Assembly (NCBI RefSeq): GCF_004339665.1
Contig: NZ_SMMU01000018.1
Location: 1-64,000 of the forward strand
From: Azotobacter chroococcum
GTDB lineage: Bacteria > Pseudomonadota > Gammaproteobacteria > Pseudomonadales > Pseudomonadaceae
Length of the DNA stretch: 64,000 nt
Direction: 5' to 3'
In this document: piece after piece, positions 8,047-18,668 of the stretch
How the letters are laid out: every line of letters starts with the position of its first letter
How positions within the stretch are numbered: position 1 is the stretch's first letter
Program-made: the position numbers and the translations under genes
Notes under the pieces: generated by a model
Databases searched by the model: none
What the model was told of the DNA's origin: nothing
Seen by the model: only the letters and a program-made list of their open reading frames with translations

Positions 8047-8886
8047 ATGCCGGACGAAGCCAGCGCCGCCCCTGAGGCCGACGCAAGCGAGGAGCCGCCC
8101 TTCGCGTTGATCTACGGACAGGCGCTGACCGAGCTGCCGCAGGATCTGTACATCCCGCCGGATGCCCTGGAGGTGTTCCTCGAGGCCTTCGAGGGGCCGC
8201 TCGATCTGCTGCTCTACCTGATCCGTCGGCAGAACATCGACATCCTCGACATTCCGGTGGCCGAGATCACCCGCCAGTACATGGGCTACGTCGAGCTGAT
8301 GAAGGTCGCGCGCCTGGAGCTGGCCGCCGAATACCTGGTGATGGCCGCCATGCTCGCCGAGATCAAGTCGCGCATGCTGCTGCCGCGCCCGGCGCAGGCC
8401 GAGGAGGACGAGGAGGACCCGCGCGCCGAGCTGATCCGCCGCCTGCAGGAGTATGAGCGCTTCAAGAGCGCCGCCGAGGAACTCGACGGCCTGCCGCGGG
8501 TCGGTCGTGAACTGCACCCGGCGCAGCTGGAGGCGCCGCAGGCGCGGGTGCGCCGCCTGCTGCCGACGGTCGGCCTGGACGAGCTGCTGCTGGCCATGGC
8601 CGAGGTGCTGCGTCGCGCCGACCTGTTCGAGAGTCACCAGATCACCCGCGAGGTGCTGTCCACCCGAGAGCGCATGAGCGAGGTGCTGGAGCGTCTGCGC
8701 GATGGCCATTTCGTGCCCTTCGTGCAGCTGTTCCGCGCCGAGGAGGGGCGCCTGGGGGTGGTGGTGACCTTCATGGCGGTGCTCGAGCTGATCAAGGAGT
8801 CGCTGGTCGAGCTGGTGCAGACCGAACCCTTCGCGCCCATCCATGTGCGCCTGCGCGGCGACGAGCCTTCGGGAGAAGCGGAATGA
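8047..8886 (+). CDS. scpA: Segregation and condensation protein A
   Basis: Kleisin subunit of the SMC-ScpAB condensin, which compacts and segregates chromosomes. The kleisin N-terminal signature F-E-G-P-L-D-L-L-L-Y-L-I-R is clear, followed by D-I-P-V-A-E-I-T-R-Q-Y and E-Y-L-V-M-A-A-M-L-A-E-I-K-S. The ATG at 8047 gives 279 residues; an in-frame TTG at 8002 would add 15 low-complexity residues, so the start is uncertain. The last codons overlap scpB as ATGA, indicating translational coupling. Confidence 0.88.
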   Translation: MPDEASAAPEADASEEPPFALIYGQALTELPQDLYIPPDALEVFLEAFEGPLDLLLYLIRRQNIDILDIPVAEITRQYMGYVELMKVARLELAAEYLVMAAMLAEIKSRMLLPRPAQAEEDEEDPRAELIRRLQEYERFKSAAEELDGLPRVGRELHPAQLEAPQARVRRLLPTVGLDELLLAMAEVLRRADLFESHQITREVLSTRERMSEVLERLRDGHFVPFVQLFRAEEGRLGVVVTFMAVLELIKESLVELVQTEPFAPIHVRLRGDEPSGEAE

Positions 8887-9626
8887 ACCTGAACGATCCG
8901 GCCGAGCTGGCCGTGCTGCTGGAAGCCTGGCTGCTCGCCGCCGGCCGGCCGCTGTCGCTGGAGCGCCTCGGCGAGCTGTTCGAGGAGGCCGAGCGCCCCG
9001 AGCCGGCCCGCCTGCGCGACGCCCTGGCGATCCTTGCGGGCTCCTGCCGGGGCCGCGCCTTCGAGCTGAAGGAGGTGGCCTCCGGCTATCGCCTGCAGGT
9101 TCGCGAGCGCTTCGCGCCCTGGGTCGGGCGTCTCTGGGAGGAGCGGCCGCAGCGCTACTCGCGGGCCCTGCTGGAAACCCTGGCGCTGATCGCCTACCGC
9201 CAGCCGATCAGCCGCGGCGAGATCGAGGAGGTGCGCGGCGTGGTGGTGAGCAGCAACATCATCAAGACCCTGCAGGAGCGCGAGTGGATACGGGTGGTCG
9301 GCTACCGCGAGGTGCCCGGCCGGCCGGCACTGTTCGCTACCACCCGCGCCTTCCTCGACCATTTCAACCTGAAGAGCCTCGACGAGCTGCCGCCGATGGC
9401 GGTCCTGCGCAGCCTGGAGCCCGGGCCGGACGCTACTGCGGTAGACGACGAGCCCTCGCCGGCCGGCCTGCCGGTGTGCGGTGAGCCGGCCGGGCAGACC
9501 AGCTTCCGCAGCCTGCTGGCCGAGCTGGATGCCATGGAGCAGGGCCTCAAGAGCGACTTCGACGACCTGCCGGAGGCGGATGCCGCGGGCGACGCCGGTC
9601 TGGAGCGGACGGCGGACGACTCCTGA
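8883..9626 (+). CDS. scpB: Segregation and condensation protein B
   Basis: Winged-helix partner of ScpA in the SMC complex, 247 residues. The core includes L-L-E-T-L-A-L-I-A-Y-R-Q-P-I-S-R-G-E-I and I-K-T-L-Q-E-R-E-W-I, characteristic of ScpB, then a poorly conserved acidic C-terminal extension typical of Pseudomonas. It starts inside scpA (ATGA) and ends 86 bases before edd. Confidence 0.9.
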   Translation: MNLNDPAELAVLLEAWLLAAGRPLSLERLGELFEEAERPEPARLRDALAILAGSCRGRAFELKEVASGYRLQVRERFAPWVGRLWEERPQRYSRALLETLALIAYRQPISRGEIEEVRGVVVSSNIIKTLQEREWIRVVGYREVPGRPALFATTRAFLDHFNLKSLDELPPMAVLRSLEPGPDATAVDDEPSPAGLPVCGEPAGQTSFRSLLAELDAMEQGLKSDFDDLPEADAAGDAGLERTADDS

Positions 9627-9712
9627 GCGGGGCGGCGGCGCAGCCGCCTGTGGCTTGTCCATTTTCCGGCCCTGGGCCTAAATGAATGGTGACCAGCCAG
9701 AGGGCGTCCGCT

Positions 9713-11535
<1,823 letters not shown>

Positions 11536-11539
<4 letters not shown>

Positions 11540-12504
11540 GGCTGGCCCTGATTGCCGACATCGGTGGCACCCATGTGCGCTTCGCCCTCTGGCGGGATGG
11601 CCGGCCGCAGGCGCTGCGGGTGCTGGCCACGGGCGACTATCCCGGCCCGGAGGAGGCGATCCGCGCCTATCTCGCCGAACTGGGGCTGCCGCTGGATGCG
11701 CTGGAGACGGCCTGCCTGGCCTGCGCCGGTCCGGTGCATGGCGACCGGTTCCGCCTGACCAACAACCCCTGGCAGTTCGGCCGCCTGGCGCTGACCCATG
11801 CGCTGGGCCTGCGCCAGCTGCTGGTGATCAACGACTTCGCCGCCATGGCCCTGGGCATGACCGCCCTGGCCGACCACGAGCGGCTGACCATCCGCCCCGG
11901 CCTGGCCGCGACCGGCTGCCCCCGGCTGGTGCTGGGGCCAGGCACCGGGCTCGGCGTCAGCGCCCTGCTGCCGGACGGCGCGGGCGGCTGGCGGGTGTTG
12001 CCGGGCGAGGGCGGGCATGTCGACCTGCCGCTCGGCAGCGCCCGCGAGGTGGCGCTGTGGCAGGTGATGCAGCGCGAACTCGGCCACGTTTCCGCGGAAA
12101 GCGTGCTCAGCGGCGGCGGCCTGCTGCGGCTGTACCGCGCCAGTTGCGTCCTCGACGGACGGGCGCCGCAGTTCGACTCGGCCGCCGCGGTGAGCGCCGC
12201 GGCACTGGCCGGGGAGGCCGGCGCGGCGGCGGTGCTGGAGCAGTTCTGCTGCTGGCTGGGACGGGTCGCCGGCAACCACGCGCTGACCCTGGGCGCGCGC
12301 GGCGGGGTCTATCTGGCCGGCGGCATGCTGCCGCATTTCGCCGACTTCCTGCAGGGCAGCGGCTTCGCCCGCTGCTTCGTCGACAAGGGGGTGATGAGCG
12401 ACTATCTGGAGGACATCCCGGTCTGGCTGGCGACGGCCGAGCAGCCCGGCCTGCTGGGCGCCGGGCTGGCCCTGCAGGCGTGGCTGGAGCGCTCGCCTGC
12501 TTGA
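11536..12504 (+). CDS. glk: Glucokinase
   Basis: Cytoplasmic ATP-dependent glucokinase of 322 residues from the proteobacterial Glk family. It begins [16 protein letters not shown] with the phosphate-binding D-I-G-G-T, then I-N-D-F-A-A-M-A with the catalytic Asp, [10 protein letters not shown], and G-E-G-G-H-V-D. Translation is coupled to edd by an ATGA overlap. In P. aeruginosa, glk is followed by gltR and glucose-uptake genes; here hexR follows convergently after 19 bases. Confidence 0.94.
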
Positions 12505-12523
12505 CTCCCTGCGTCCTGGGCGG

Positions 12524-13390
12524 TCACTCCTCGGTCACTTCGTCGTCGGTCGGGTAGCGGGTCTGCGTCAGGCTTTCCTTGATCTTGCGCAGGTGCGTCT
12601 GGAAGTCGGTGCCGCGGCGCAGGGTCACGCCGGCGGCCAGCACGTCGAGCACGGTGAGCTGGATGATCCGCGAGGACATCGGCATGTAGATGTCGGTGTT
12701 TTCCTGTAGGGGAACGTCCAGGCTGTGGCTGCAGGCCCTGGCCAGCGGCGAGCCGGCAGCGGTCAGGCCGAGCACCGAGGCGCCGTTGCTGCGAGCCAGG
12801 TGCGCCACCTCGACCAGCTCTCGGGTGCGCCCGGTGTAGGAAATGATCACGAAGAGGTCGCCGGTATGGGCCACCGAGGCGAGCATGCGCTGCATCAGCA
12901 CGTCGCTCTGTGCCGCTACGGCCAGATTGAAGCGGAAGAACTTGTACTGCGCGTCCAGGGCCACCGAGGCGGAGGCGCCGAGGCCGAAGAAGTGGATCTG
13001 CCGGGCCTGGATCAACAGGTCGACGGCCCGGTCGACGCTCTGCGGGTCGAGTCCCTGGCAGGCGTTGTCGAGGGCGGCGATAGTGCTGCCGAAGATCTTG
13101 CGCGTGTAGGTGGCGGGACCGTCGTCCGCCGCCACCGCCTGGCTGACATAGGCGGCGCCGCTGGCCAGGCTCTGCGCCAGCTGGATCTTCAGCGCCGGGT
13201 AGCCACTGGCGTCGAGGGAGCGGCAGAAGCGGTTGACGGTCGGTTCGCTGACGCCGGCCGCCTGGGCCAGGGCGGCGATGCTCAGACCCATGACCTGTTG
13301 CGGGTCCTGCAGAATGACCTCGGCGACCTTGCGCTCAGCCTTGTTCAGATCGTCGAGGCGCCCCTGGATCTGTTCGAGGAAATTTCTCAT
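12524..13390 (-). CDS. hexR: HexR, RpiR-family transcriptional repressor of central carbon genes
   Basis: RpiR-family regulator of 288 residues with an N-terminal helix-turn-helix (about residues 1-77; [16 protein letters not shown] is the recognition region) and a C-terminal SIS sugar-phosphate-binding domain ([21 protein letters not shown]). In Pseudomonas, HexR represses zwf, eda, edd and gap and is released by KDPG. It is divergent from pgl across a region holding a HexR-type operator, so autoregulation and control of pgl-eda are likely. Confidence 0.93.
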   Translation of the reverse strand: MRNFLEQIQGRLDDLNKAERKVAEVILQDPQQVMGLSIAALAQAAGVSEPTVNRFCRSLDASGYPALKIQLAQSLASGAAYVSQAVAADDGPATYTRKIFGSTIAALDNACQGLDPQSVDRAVDLLIQARQIHFFGLGASASVALDAQYKFFRFNLAVAAQSDVLMQRMLASVAHTGDLFVIISYTGRTRELVEVAHLARSNGASVLGLTAAGSPLARACSHSLDVPLQENTDIYMPMSSRIIQLTVLDVLAAGVTLRRGTDFQTHLRKIKESLTQTRYPTDDEVTEE

Positions 13391-13441
13391 GACGTTTCCC
13401 TGTCCTTAATCTGGAGGGCTTTTCTGCGTTTTACAAGACTT

Positions 13442-13456
13442 GGTAGTTTTATTACA
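13442..13456. promoter_or_regulatory. Probable HexR operator
   Basis: GGTAGTTTTATTACA matches the imperfect palindrome described for gammaproteobacterial HexR (TGTAATTAAATTACA) at 11 of 15 positions. One half-site is essentially perfect and the other degenerate. It lies about 110 bases upstream of pgl and 50 bases upstream of hexR, where it could control both directions. Recognition is by eye; binding is inferred. Confidence 0.65.
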
Positions 13457-13566
13457 ACAGAGTCCGGGGAAATTCCCGCTGAAGGGGGGATTTTCTTTTC
13501 TAAGCTGGTAAAAAGTACATTCAGTGCAACGGGCGCTCACCGAGAGGGCCGATACGGGGATTTTCT

Positions 13567-14283
13567 ATGTCTATTCATGCAGTTGGGTTGCCCCCGGGAA
13601 TAGCTACCCATGAGCTGGCCGATGCCGAAGGGTTGGCGGCGGCCATGGCCCGGCAGGTGGCGGACGCCCTGCGGGCGGCCATCGACACGCAGGGGCGGGC
13701 GACCCTGGTGGTGTCCGGCGGACGCAGCCCGGTCGCCTTCTTCGAGCGGCTGGCCGAGCAGGCGCTGGACTGGCAGCGGGTGACGATCGGCCTGGCCGAC
13801 GAGCGCTGGGTGCCGCTCGGCCATCCGGACAGCAATGCCGGTCTGGTGGAGCGCCATCTGCTGCGTGGCCAGGCGGCGCCGGCGCAGTTTGTCGGGCTCT
13901 ACCGGCCGGCCGCGTCCCTGGAGGCGGCGGCGCAGCTGGCCGACGCGGCGCTGGCCGGGCTGCCCCAGCCGATCGACGTGCTGGTGCTGGGCATGGGCGA
14001 GGACGGCCACACCGCGTCGCTGTTCCCCGGCAGCCCGAACCTGGCCGCGGCGCTCGATCCCGGCTGTCCGCGCCGCTGCCTGCCGATGCTGGCGCCGAGC
14101 GTGCCGCACCAGCGCCTGACGCTGAGCCTGCCGCTGCTGGCCGCGGCCCGGCTGACCCTGCTGCAGATCCAGGGCGGGGCCAAGCTGGCCACCCTGCGCG
14201 CCGCGCTGGCCGGCGAGGATGTCCTGCAGATGCCGATCCGCGCCTTCCTGCATTCTCCCCTCGAGGTCTACTGGTGCCCCTGA
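13567..14283 (+). CDS. pgl: 6-phosphogluconolactonase
   Basis: DevB-type lactonase of 238 residues that hydrolyses 6-phosphogluconolactone. Conserved parts are V-S-G-G-R-S-P-V-A-F-F, L-A-D-E-R-W-V-P, S-N-A-G-L-V-E-R-H-L-L and G-M-G-E-D-G-H-T-A-S-L-F-P-G. It is the first gene after the HexR operator. In P. aeruginosa zwf lies at this point ahead of pgl; here the hexR-pgl interval is only 176 bases and holds no zwf. eda follows after 17 bases. Confidence 0.93.
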   Translation: MSIHAVGLPPGIATHELADAEGLAAAMARQVADALRAAIDTQGRATLVVSGGRSPVAFFERLAEQALDWQRVTIGLADERWVPLGHPDSNAGLVERHLLRGQAAPAQFVGLYRPAASLEAAAQLADAALAGLPQPIDVLVLGMGEDGHTASLFPGSPNLAAALDPGCPRRCLPMLAPSVPHQRLTLSLPLLAAARLTLLQIQGGAKLATLRAALAGEDVLQMPIRAFLHSPLEVYWCP

Positions 14284-14300
14284 GCGCCGAGGAGCGTCGC

Positions 14301-14951
14301 ATGTCCGTCCCGATGGCCGAGAAGATCGCCCGCCTCGACACTCTCTGCGCCCAGGCGCGGATCCTGCCGGTGGTCACCGTGCGCCAGGCGGCGCACATCC
14401 TGCCGCTGGCCGATGCCCTGGCCGCCGGCGGCCTGCGCACCCTGGAGATCACCCTGCGCTCGGAGCACGGGCTGACGGCCATCCGTACCCTGCGCCGGGA
14501 GCGGCCGCAGCTGTGCGTCGGCGTCGGCACCGTGCTCGATGCGCGGATGCTGGCCGAGGCCGAGGCCGCCGGGGCGCAGTTCGTGGTCAGCCCCGGCTGC
14601 ACCGCGGAGCTGCTCCAGGCCGGCCTGGAAAGCCCGCTGCCGCTGTTGCCCGGGGCCAGCAGCGCCTCCGACCTGATGCTCGGCCACAGCCTGGGCTACC
14701 GGCGCTTCAAGCTGTTCCCGGCGGAGGTCTGCGGCGGCGTGGCGGCGCTGCAGGCCTTCTTCGCGCCCTTTCCCGGCATCCGTTTCTGCCCCACCGGCGG
14801 CATCCGGCCGGGCAACCTCCGGGAGTACATGGCGCAGCCCAACGTGATGTGCGTGGGCGGCTCCTGGATGCTCGACGGCGAGGCCATGGCGCGCGGCGAT
14901 TGGGCGACCATCGAGCGTCTGGCCGCCGAGGCCGTGGCCCTGCTCGACTGA
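14301..14951 (+). CDS. eda: KDPG aldolase (2-keto-3-deoxy-6-phosphogluconate aldolase)
   Basis: Class I aldolase of 216 residues that splits KDPG into pyruvate and glyceraldehyde 3-phosphate. The catalytic Glu lies in T-L-E49-I-T-L-R and the Schiff-base Lys is K137 in R-F-K-L-F-P-A-E. I chose the ATG at 14301 (M-S-V-P-M-A-E-K-I), with GAGGAG upstream, over an in-frame GTG near 14275 that would overlap pgl. Probably translated from the pgl-eda transcript under HexR control. Confidence 0.94.
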   Translation: MSVPMAEKIARLDTLCAQARILPVVTVRQAAHILPLADALAAGGLRTLEITLRSEHGLTAIRTLRRERPQLCVGVGTVLDARMLAEAEAAGAQFVVSPGCTAELLQAGLESPLPLLPGASSASDLMLGHSLGYRRFKLFPAEVCGGVAALQAFFAPFPGIRFCPTGGIRPGNLREYMAQPNVMCVGGSWMLDGEAMARGDWATIERLAAEAVALLD

Positions 14952-14953
14952 GT

Positions 14954-14978
14954 CCGGCGGGCGGATGCGCCCCGCCGG
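14954..14978 (+). terminator. GC-rich hairpin after eda
   Basis: A perfect 8-base stem (CCGGCGGG at 14954-14961 pairing with CCCGCCGG at 14971-14978) lies just past the eda stop. There is no T-run, so it is a weak terminator candidate or an RNA-stabilising hairpin. Confidence 0.35.
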
Positions 14979-15038
14979 CGATGCGCGTATGATGCGCGCC
15001 CCCATTCAAGCGGAACCGATACACCGGGAGGTGCCCAG

Positions 15039-16295
15039 ATGAGCGAACATAAAGAGAATTCCCTGCCTGCCGCCCAGGGCGAGAAGCTGCAGAAGGTGCT
15101 GGCGCGCATGGGCCTCGGCTCCCGGCGCGAGGTCGAGACGCGGATCACCGAGGGCCGGGTGCTGGTCAACGGGGTGGTCGCCACGCTCGGCCAGCGCGTC
15201 GGCCGCAACGACGCCATCGCCCTCGACGGTCGTCTGCTCAGGCGCGAGGAAGCCGCCGAAGCGGTGCGCCGCGTGCTGATCTACAACAAGCCCGAGGGCG
15301 AGATCTGCACCCGCAACGACCCGGAAGGCCGGCCGACCGTGTTCGACCGCCTGCCGCGCCTGAAGGACGGCCGCTGGATCAACATCGGCCGGCTCGACAT
15401 CAACACCACCGGCCTGCTGCTGTTCACCACCGACGGCGAGCTGGCCAACCGGCTGATGCATCCCTCCTACGAAATGGACCGCGAGTATGCGGTGCGCGTG
15501 CGCGGCGAGGTCACCGAGGAAATGCTCGAAGCGCTCAAGCGCGGGGTGATGCTGGAGGACGGTCCGGCACGCTTCACCGACATCAAGGAGGCGCCTGGCG
15601 GCGAGGGCCTCAACCGCTGGTTCCACTGCGTGGTGATGGAAGGCCGCAACCGCGAGGTGCGCCGCCTGTGGGAGTCGCAGGGGGTGGTGGTGAGCCGGCT
15701 GAAGCGGGTGCGTTTCGGTCCGGTGTTCATGACCGCCGACCTGTCCGTGGGCCGCTGGCGGGAGATGACCCAGGGCGAGGTGGACGTCCTCGGCAGCGAG
15801 GTGGGTCTGGAGCCGGTGGCGCTGCCGGAAATGAAGCCGAAGTTCCGCGAGAAGATCGAGCGCCTGCAGCGCAAGTCGGCCAAGCCGGTCGGCCGCAGCG
15901 GGTCGCGCGAGCGGGTGCTGCGTCCGGCCCATGAGGGCGCAGAGGCACAGGAGCGCCGCGCCCCGCGCCGGCCGAAGGAGGAGCAGGCACCGCGCGGCCG
16001 CGGCACGCCGGTCGCCGAGCGTCCGGCCGAATCGGCGCGCAAGCGGCCGGGCCGGCCGGCCGGAGAGCGCCCGTCCAGCGAGCCCGCGCGCAAGCGCCCG
16101 GGGAATCCGGGCGGGGAGCGTCCATCTGGCGAGTCCGCTCGCAAGCGTCCGGGCAAGCCGTCCGGCGAGCGGCCGCCCGTCGAGCTGGCCGAGCGGCCGG
16201 CGCGCAAGCCCAGGCCGGCACCGGCGCCGACCAAGCGCCGCAGTCCGCCGGCCGGCGAGGGCCAGCGTCCGGGCTTCGGCCGCAAGCGTCCCTGA
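15039..16295 (+). CDS. rluB: 23S rRNA pseudouridine synthase RluB with long basic repeat tail
   Basis: RsuA-family pseudouridine synthase; E. coli RluB modifies U2605 of 23S rRNA. An S4 RNA-binding domain (residues 15-62; [13 protein letters not shown]) precedes the catalytic domain with Asp120 in [14 protein letters not shown]. Beyond about residue 265 the protein becomes a Pro/Arg/Lys/Glu-rich tail of roughly 150 residues, probably disordered, with tandem repeats from residue 327. The tail likely adds RNA affinity. The start has GGGAGG upstream. It is convergent with yciK. Confidence 0.9.
   Translation: MSEHKENSLPAAQGEKLQKVLARMGLGSRREVETRITEGRVLVNGVVATLGQRVGRNDAIALDGRLLRREEAAEAVRRVLIYNKPEGEICTRNDPEGRPTVFDRLPRLKDGRWINIGRLDINTTGLLLFTTDGELANRLMHPSYEMDREYAVRVRGEVTEEMLEALKRGVMLEDGPARFTDIKEAPGGEGLNRWFHCVVMEGRNREVRRLWESQGVVVSRLKRVRFGPVFMTADLSVGRWREMTQGEVDVLGSEVGLEPVALPEMKPKFREKIERLQRKSAKPVGRSGSRERVLRPAHEGAEAQERRAPRRPKEEQAPRGRGTPVAERPAESARKRPGRPAGERPSSEPARKRPGNPGGERPSGESARKRPGKPSGERPPVELAERPARKPRPAPAPTKRRSPPAGEGQRPGFGRKRP
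16017..16217 (+). repeat. In-frame tandem repeats in the RluB tail
   Basis: Three near-identical units of 16-17 residues begin at residues 327, 343 and 360, each of the form E-R-P-x-x-E-x-A-R-K-R-P-G-x-P-x-G, followed by a degenerate fourth unit from residue 377. This suggests expansion by slipped-strand duplication in a GC-rich coding stretch. Confidence 0.7.
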
Positions 16296-16313
16296 GGGAC
16301 GCCGCGCGACGGA

Positions 16314-17072
16314 TCAGGGCATGTTCGACGTCTGCTGGGCGTCGAACGCCTGGCCGTTGACGCCCTTGCTGTCCGGTCCCATCAGGTACAGGTAGACCGG
16401 CATGATCTCTTCCGGCCCCGGCCGGCTCATGGGGTTCTCCCCGGGGTAGGCCTGGGCGCGCATGTCGGTGCGGGTGCCGCCGGGGTTGATGCTGTTGGCG
16501 CGCACCGCGCAGGTGCCTTCGACTTCGTCGGCGAGCACCTGCATCAGGCCCTCGGTGGCGAACTTCGACACTGCGTAGGCGCCCCAGTAGGCGCGTCCCT
16601 TGCGGCCGACGCTGCTGGAGGTGAACAGCACCGAGGCGTCCTCGGAGAGCTTGAGCAGCGGCAGCAGGGTACTGGTGAGCATGAACTCGGCGTTCACGTT
16701 GATCTGCATGACGCGCATGAAGTGGTCGCCGGAAAGCTGCTCCAGCGGCGTGCGCGGGCCGAGGATCGAGGCGTTGTGAAGCAGGCCGTCGAGGTGGCCG
16801 AATTCGCGCTCGATGGTCGCCGCCAGTTCGTCGTACTGGTGCGGCAGGGCGGTTTCCAGGTTGAGGGGAATCACCACCGGCTGCGGATATCCGGCGGCCT
16901 CGATCTCGTCGTAGACCCGGTTGAGGTGCTCTTCGGTCTTGCCCAGCAGCAGCACGGTGGCGCCGTGGGCGGCGAAGGTCCTGGCGGCAGCCGCGCCGAT
17001 GCCGCGTCCGGCGCCGGTGACCAGGATGATGCGGTCCTTCAGCAGGTCGGGACGGGCGGTGTATTGGAACAT
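16314..17072 (-). CDS. yciK: YciK family short-chain dehydrogenase/reductase
   Basis: Rossmann-fold oxidoreductase of 252 residues. The cofactor motif T-G-A-G-R-G-I-G-A-A-A lies near residue 20, H-N-A-S-I-L-G corresponds to the N-A-G motif, Ser in F-T-S-S-S-V-G, and Y-W-G-A-Y-A-V-S-K-F-A carries the catalytic Tyr and Lys. S-I-N-P-G-G-T-R-T follows. The M-F-Q-Y-T-A-R-P-D-L-L start fits YciK of Pseudomonas. The substrate is unknown. It follows mupP after 127 bases on the same strand, probably in the ubiG-mupP-yciK run. Confidence 0.88.
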   Translation of the reverse strand: MFQYTARPDLLKDRIILVTGAGRGIGAAAARTFAAHGATVLLLGKTEEHLNRVYDEIEAAGYPQPVVIPLNLETALPHQYDELAATIEREFGHLDGLLHNASILGPRTPLEQLSGDHFMRVMQINVNAEFMLTSTLLPLLKLSEDASVLFTSSSVGRKGRAYWGAYAVSKFATEGLMQVLADEVEGTCAVRANSINPGGTRTDMRAQAYPGENPMSRPGPEEIMPVYLYLMGPDSKGVNGQAFDAQQTSNMP

Positions 17073-17199
17073 GGGAATCTCCTATGGAGAACGGCAGATT
17101 CGTGGAGGACTGGCGAGGTGCAGCCTGCCGGGCGGTCCCTCGCGGTGCCGCGGGCGGGCTACCTCGCCGTGCGGTCGGCGCAGCCTGCGGACTGGCGGC

Positions 17200-17871
17200 T
17201 CAGCATGAGCAGAGCGCGCGATCGAGGACCGTGCGCAGGTCGAGCGGATGGTCCACCACCACGTCGGCGCCCCAGTGGCCGGGGTTGTCGTCCGGATGGA
17301 TGTAACCGTAGCGCACCGCGGCGGTGCGGGTGCCGGCGGCGCGGCCCGACTCGATGTCGCGCAGGTCGTCGCCGACGAACAGGACGCTGGCCGGCTCCAG
17401 GCCGAGCCGGCTGCAGGCGAGGATCATGGGCTCCGGGTCGGGCTTGCTGTTCTTTACGTGGTCCGGACAGATCAGCAGGGCCGAGCGTTCGGCCAGTCCC
17501 AGGCGCTGCATGATCGGCTCGGCGAAGCGCAGCGGCTTGTTGGTCACCACGCCCCACAGCAGCCGGGCCCGCTCGATGTCGGCCAGCAGCTCCTCCATGC
17601 CCGGATAGGGGCGGGTGAACACCGCGCAGTGCTCCTGATAGCGTTCGAGGAACTCCAGGCGCAGGGGCTCGAATTCGGCGGCGGACGGGTCCAGAGCGAA
17701 GGCCGCCATGATCATCGCCCGGGCGCCGCCGGAGACGACGTGGCGGATGGCGCGCTCGTCGGCCGGCGGCAGGCCGCGGTCGGCGCGCATGGCCTGGATG
17801 ATGGCGATGAAGTCCGGCGCCGTGTCGAGCAGGGTGCCGTCCATGTCGAAGAGGACCGCTCGTAGAGTCAT
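17200..17871 (-). CDS. mupP: N-acetylmuramic acid 6-phosphate phosphatase MupP (HAD family)
   Basis: HAD phosphatase of 223 residues, formerly annotated as phosphoglycolate phosphatase. In Pseudomonas this locus encodes MupP, which dephosphorylates MurNAc-6-phosphate in the peptidoglycan recycling route that bypasses de novo UDP-MurNAc synthesis. HAD motifs are [16 protein letters not shown], a Lys in N-S-K-P-D-P-E-P, and [10 protein letters not shown]. It starts 7 bases after ubiG, the same order as in P. aeruginosa. MupP rather than a glycolate phosphatase is inferred from that order. Confidence 0.82.
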   Translation of the reverse strand: MTLRAVLFDMDGTLLDTAPDFIAIIQAMRADRGLPPADERAIRHVVSGGARAMIMAAFALDPSAAEFEPLRLEFLERYQEHCAVFTRPYPGMEELLADIERARLLWGVVTNKPLRFAEPIMQRLGLAERSALLICPDHVKNSKPDPEPMILACSRLGLEPASVLFVGDDLRDIESGRAAGTRTAAVRYGYIHPDDNPGHWGADVVVDHPLDLRTVLDRALCSC

Positions 17872-17878
17872 TGCAGGT

Positions 17879-18577
17879 TCATTCCTCGCGCAGGGTCTGG
17901 ATCATGTAGTTGACGTCGACGTCCGTGCCCAGCTTGTAGTGGCGGGTCAGCGGGTTGTAGGTCAGGCCGACGATGTCCTCGACCGCCAGGCCGCTGGCGC
18001 GGCACCAGGCGCCCAGTTCGGAGGGGCGGATGAATTTCTTGAAGTCGTGGGTGCCGCGTGGCAGCAGCTTGAGCAGGTACTCGGCGCCGACGATCGCCAG
18101 CAGGTAGGCCTTGGGATTGCGGTTGATGGTCGAGAAGAACACCTGGCCGCCGGGCTTGACCAGGGTGTGGCAGGCATGGATCACCGAGGCCGGATCGGGC
18201 ACGTGCTCGAGCATCTCCAGGCAGGTGACCACGTCGAACTGGCCGGGCATCTCCGCCGCCAGCGCCTCGACGGTGCTCTGCCGGTAATCCACCTCGACGC
18301 CGGACTCCAGCTGGTGCAGGCGGGCCACGGCGAGCGGCGCCTCGCCCATGTCGATGGCGGTCACCGTGGCGCCGCGCAGGGCCATGGCCTCGCTGAGGAT
18401 GCCGCCGCCGCAACCGACGTCGAGCACCTTCTTGCCGGCCAGGCGGACGTGCTCCTCGATCCAGTTGACCCGCAGCGGATTGATCTCGTGCAGCGGCTTG
18501 AACTCGCTCTCGCGGTCCCACCAGCGGTGAGCCAGGGCTTCGAATTTGGCGATTTCGGCGTGGTCGACGTTGCTCAT
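17879..18577 (-). CDS. ubiG: Ubiquinone biosynthesis O-methyltransferase UbiG
   Basis: SAM-dependent methyltransferase of 232 residues that performs both O-methylations of ubiquinone synthesis. The SAM loop [13 protein letters not shown] is near residue 53, and the N-terminal [17 protein letters not shown] and C-terminal T-Y-N-P-L-T-R-H-Y segments are typical. It heads a minus-strand run ubiG-mupP, probably continuing into yciK, and lies 91 bases after the deaminase gene. Confidence 0.94.
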   Translation of the reverse strand: MSNVDHAEIAKFEALAHRWWDRESEFKPLHEINPLRVNWIEEHVRLAGKKVLDVGCGGGILSEAMALRGATVTAIDMGEAPLAVARLHQLESGVEVDYRQSTVEALAAEMPGQFDVVTCLEMLEHVPDPASVIHACHTLVKPGGQVFFSTINRNPKAYLLAIVGAEYLLKLLPRGTHDFKKFIRPSELGAWCRASGLAVEDIVGLTYNPLTRHYKLGTDVDVNYMIQTLREE

Positions 18578-18668
18578 CAGTTATTCCGTGGTTGTCGGGC
18601 GGTAACACTGTGCCAGCTTTGCCGGAGACATGGAGTGCGTGCCCAGTGTCGGTTTGTCGCGGGCGGGG

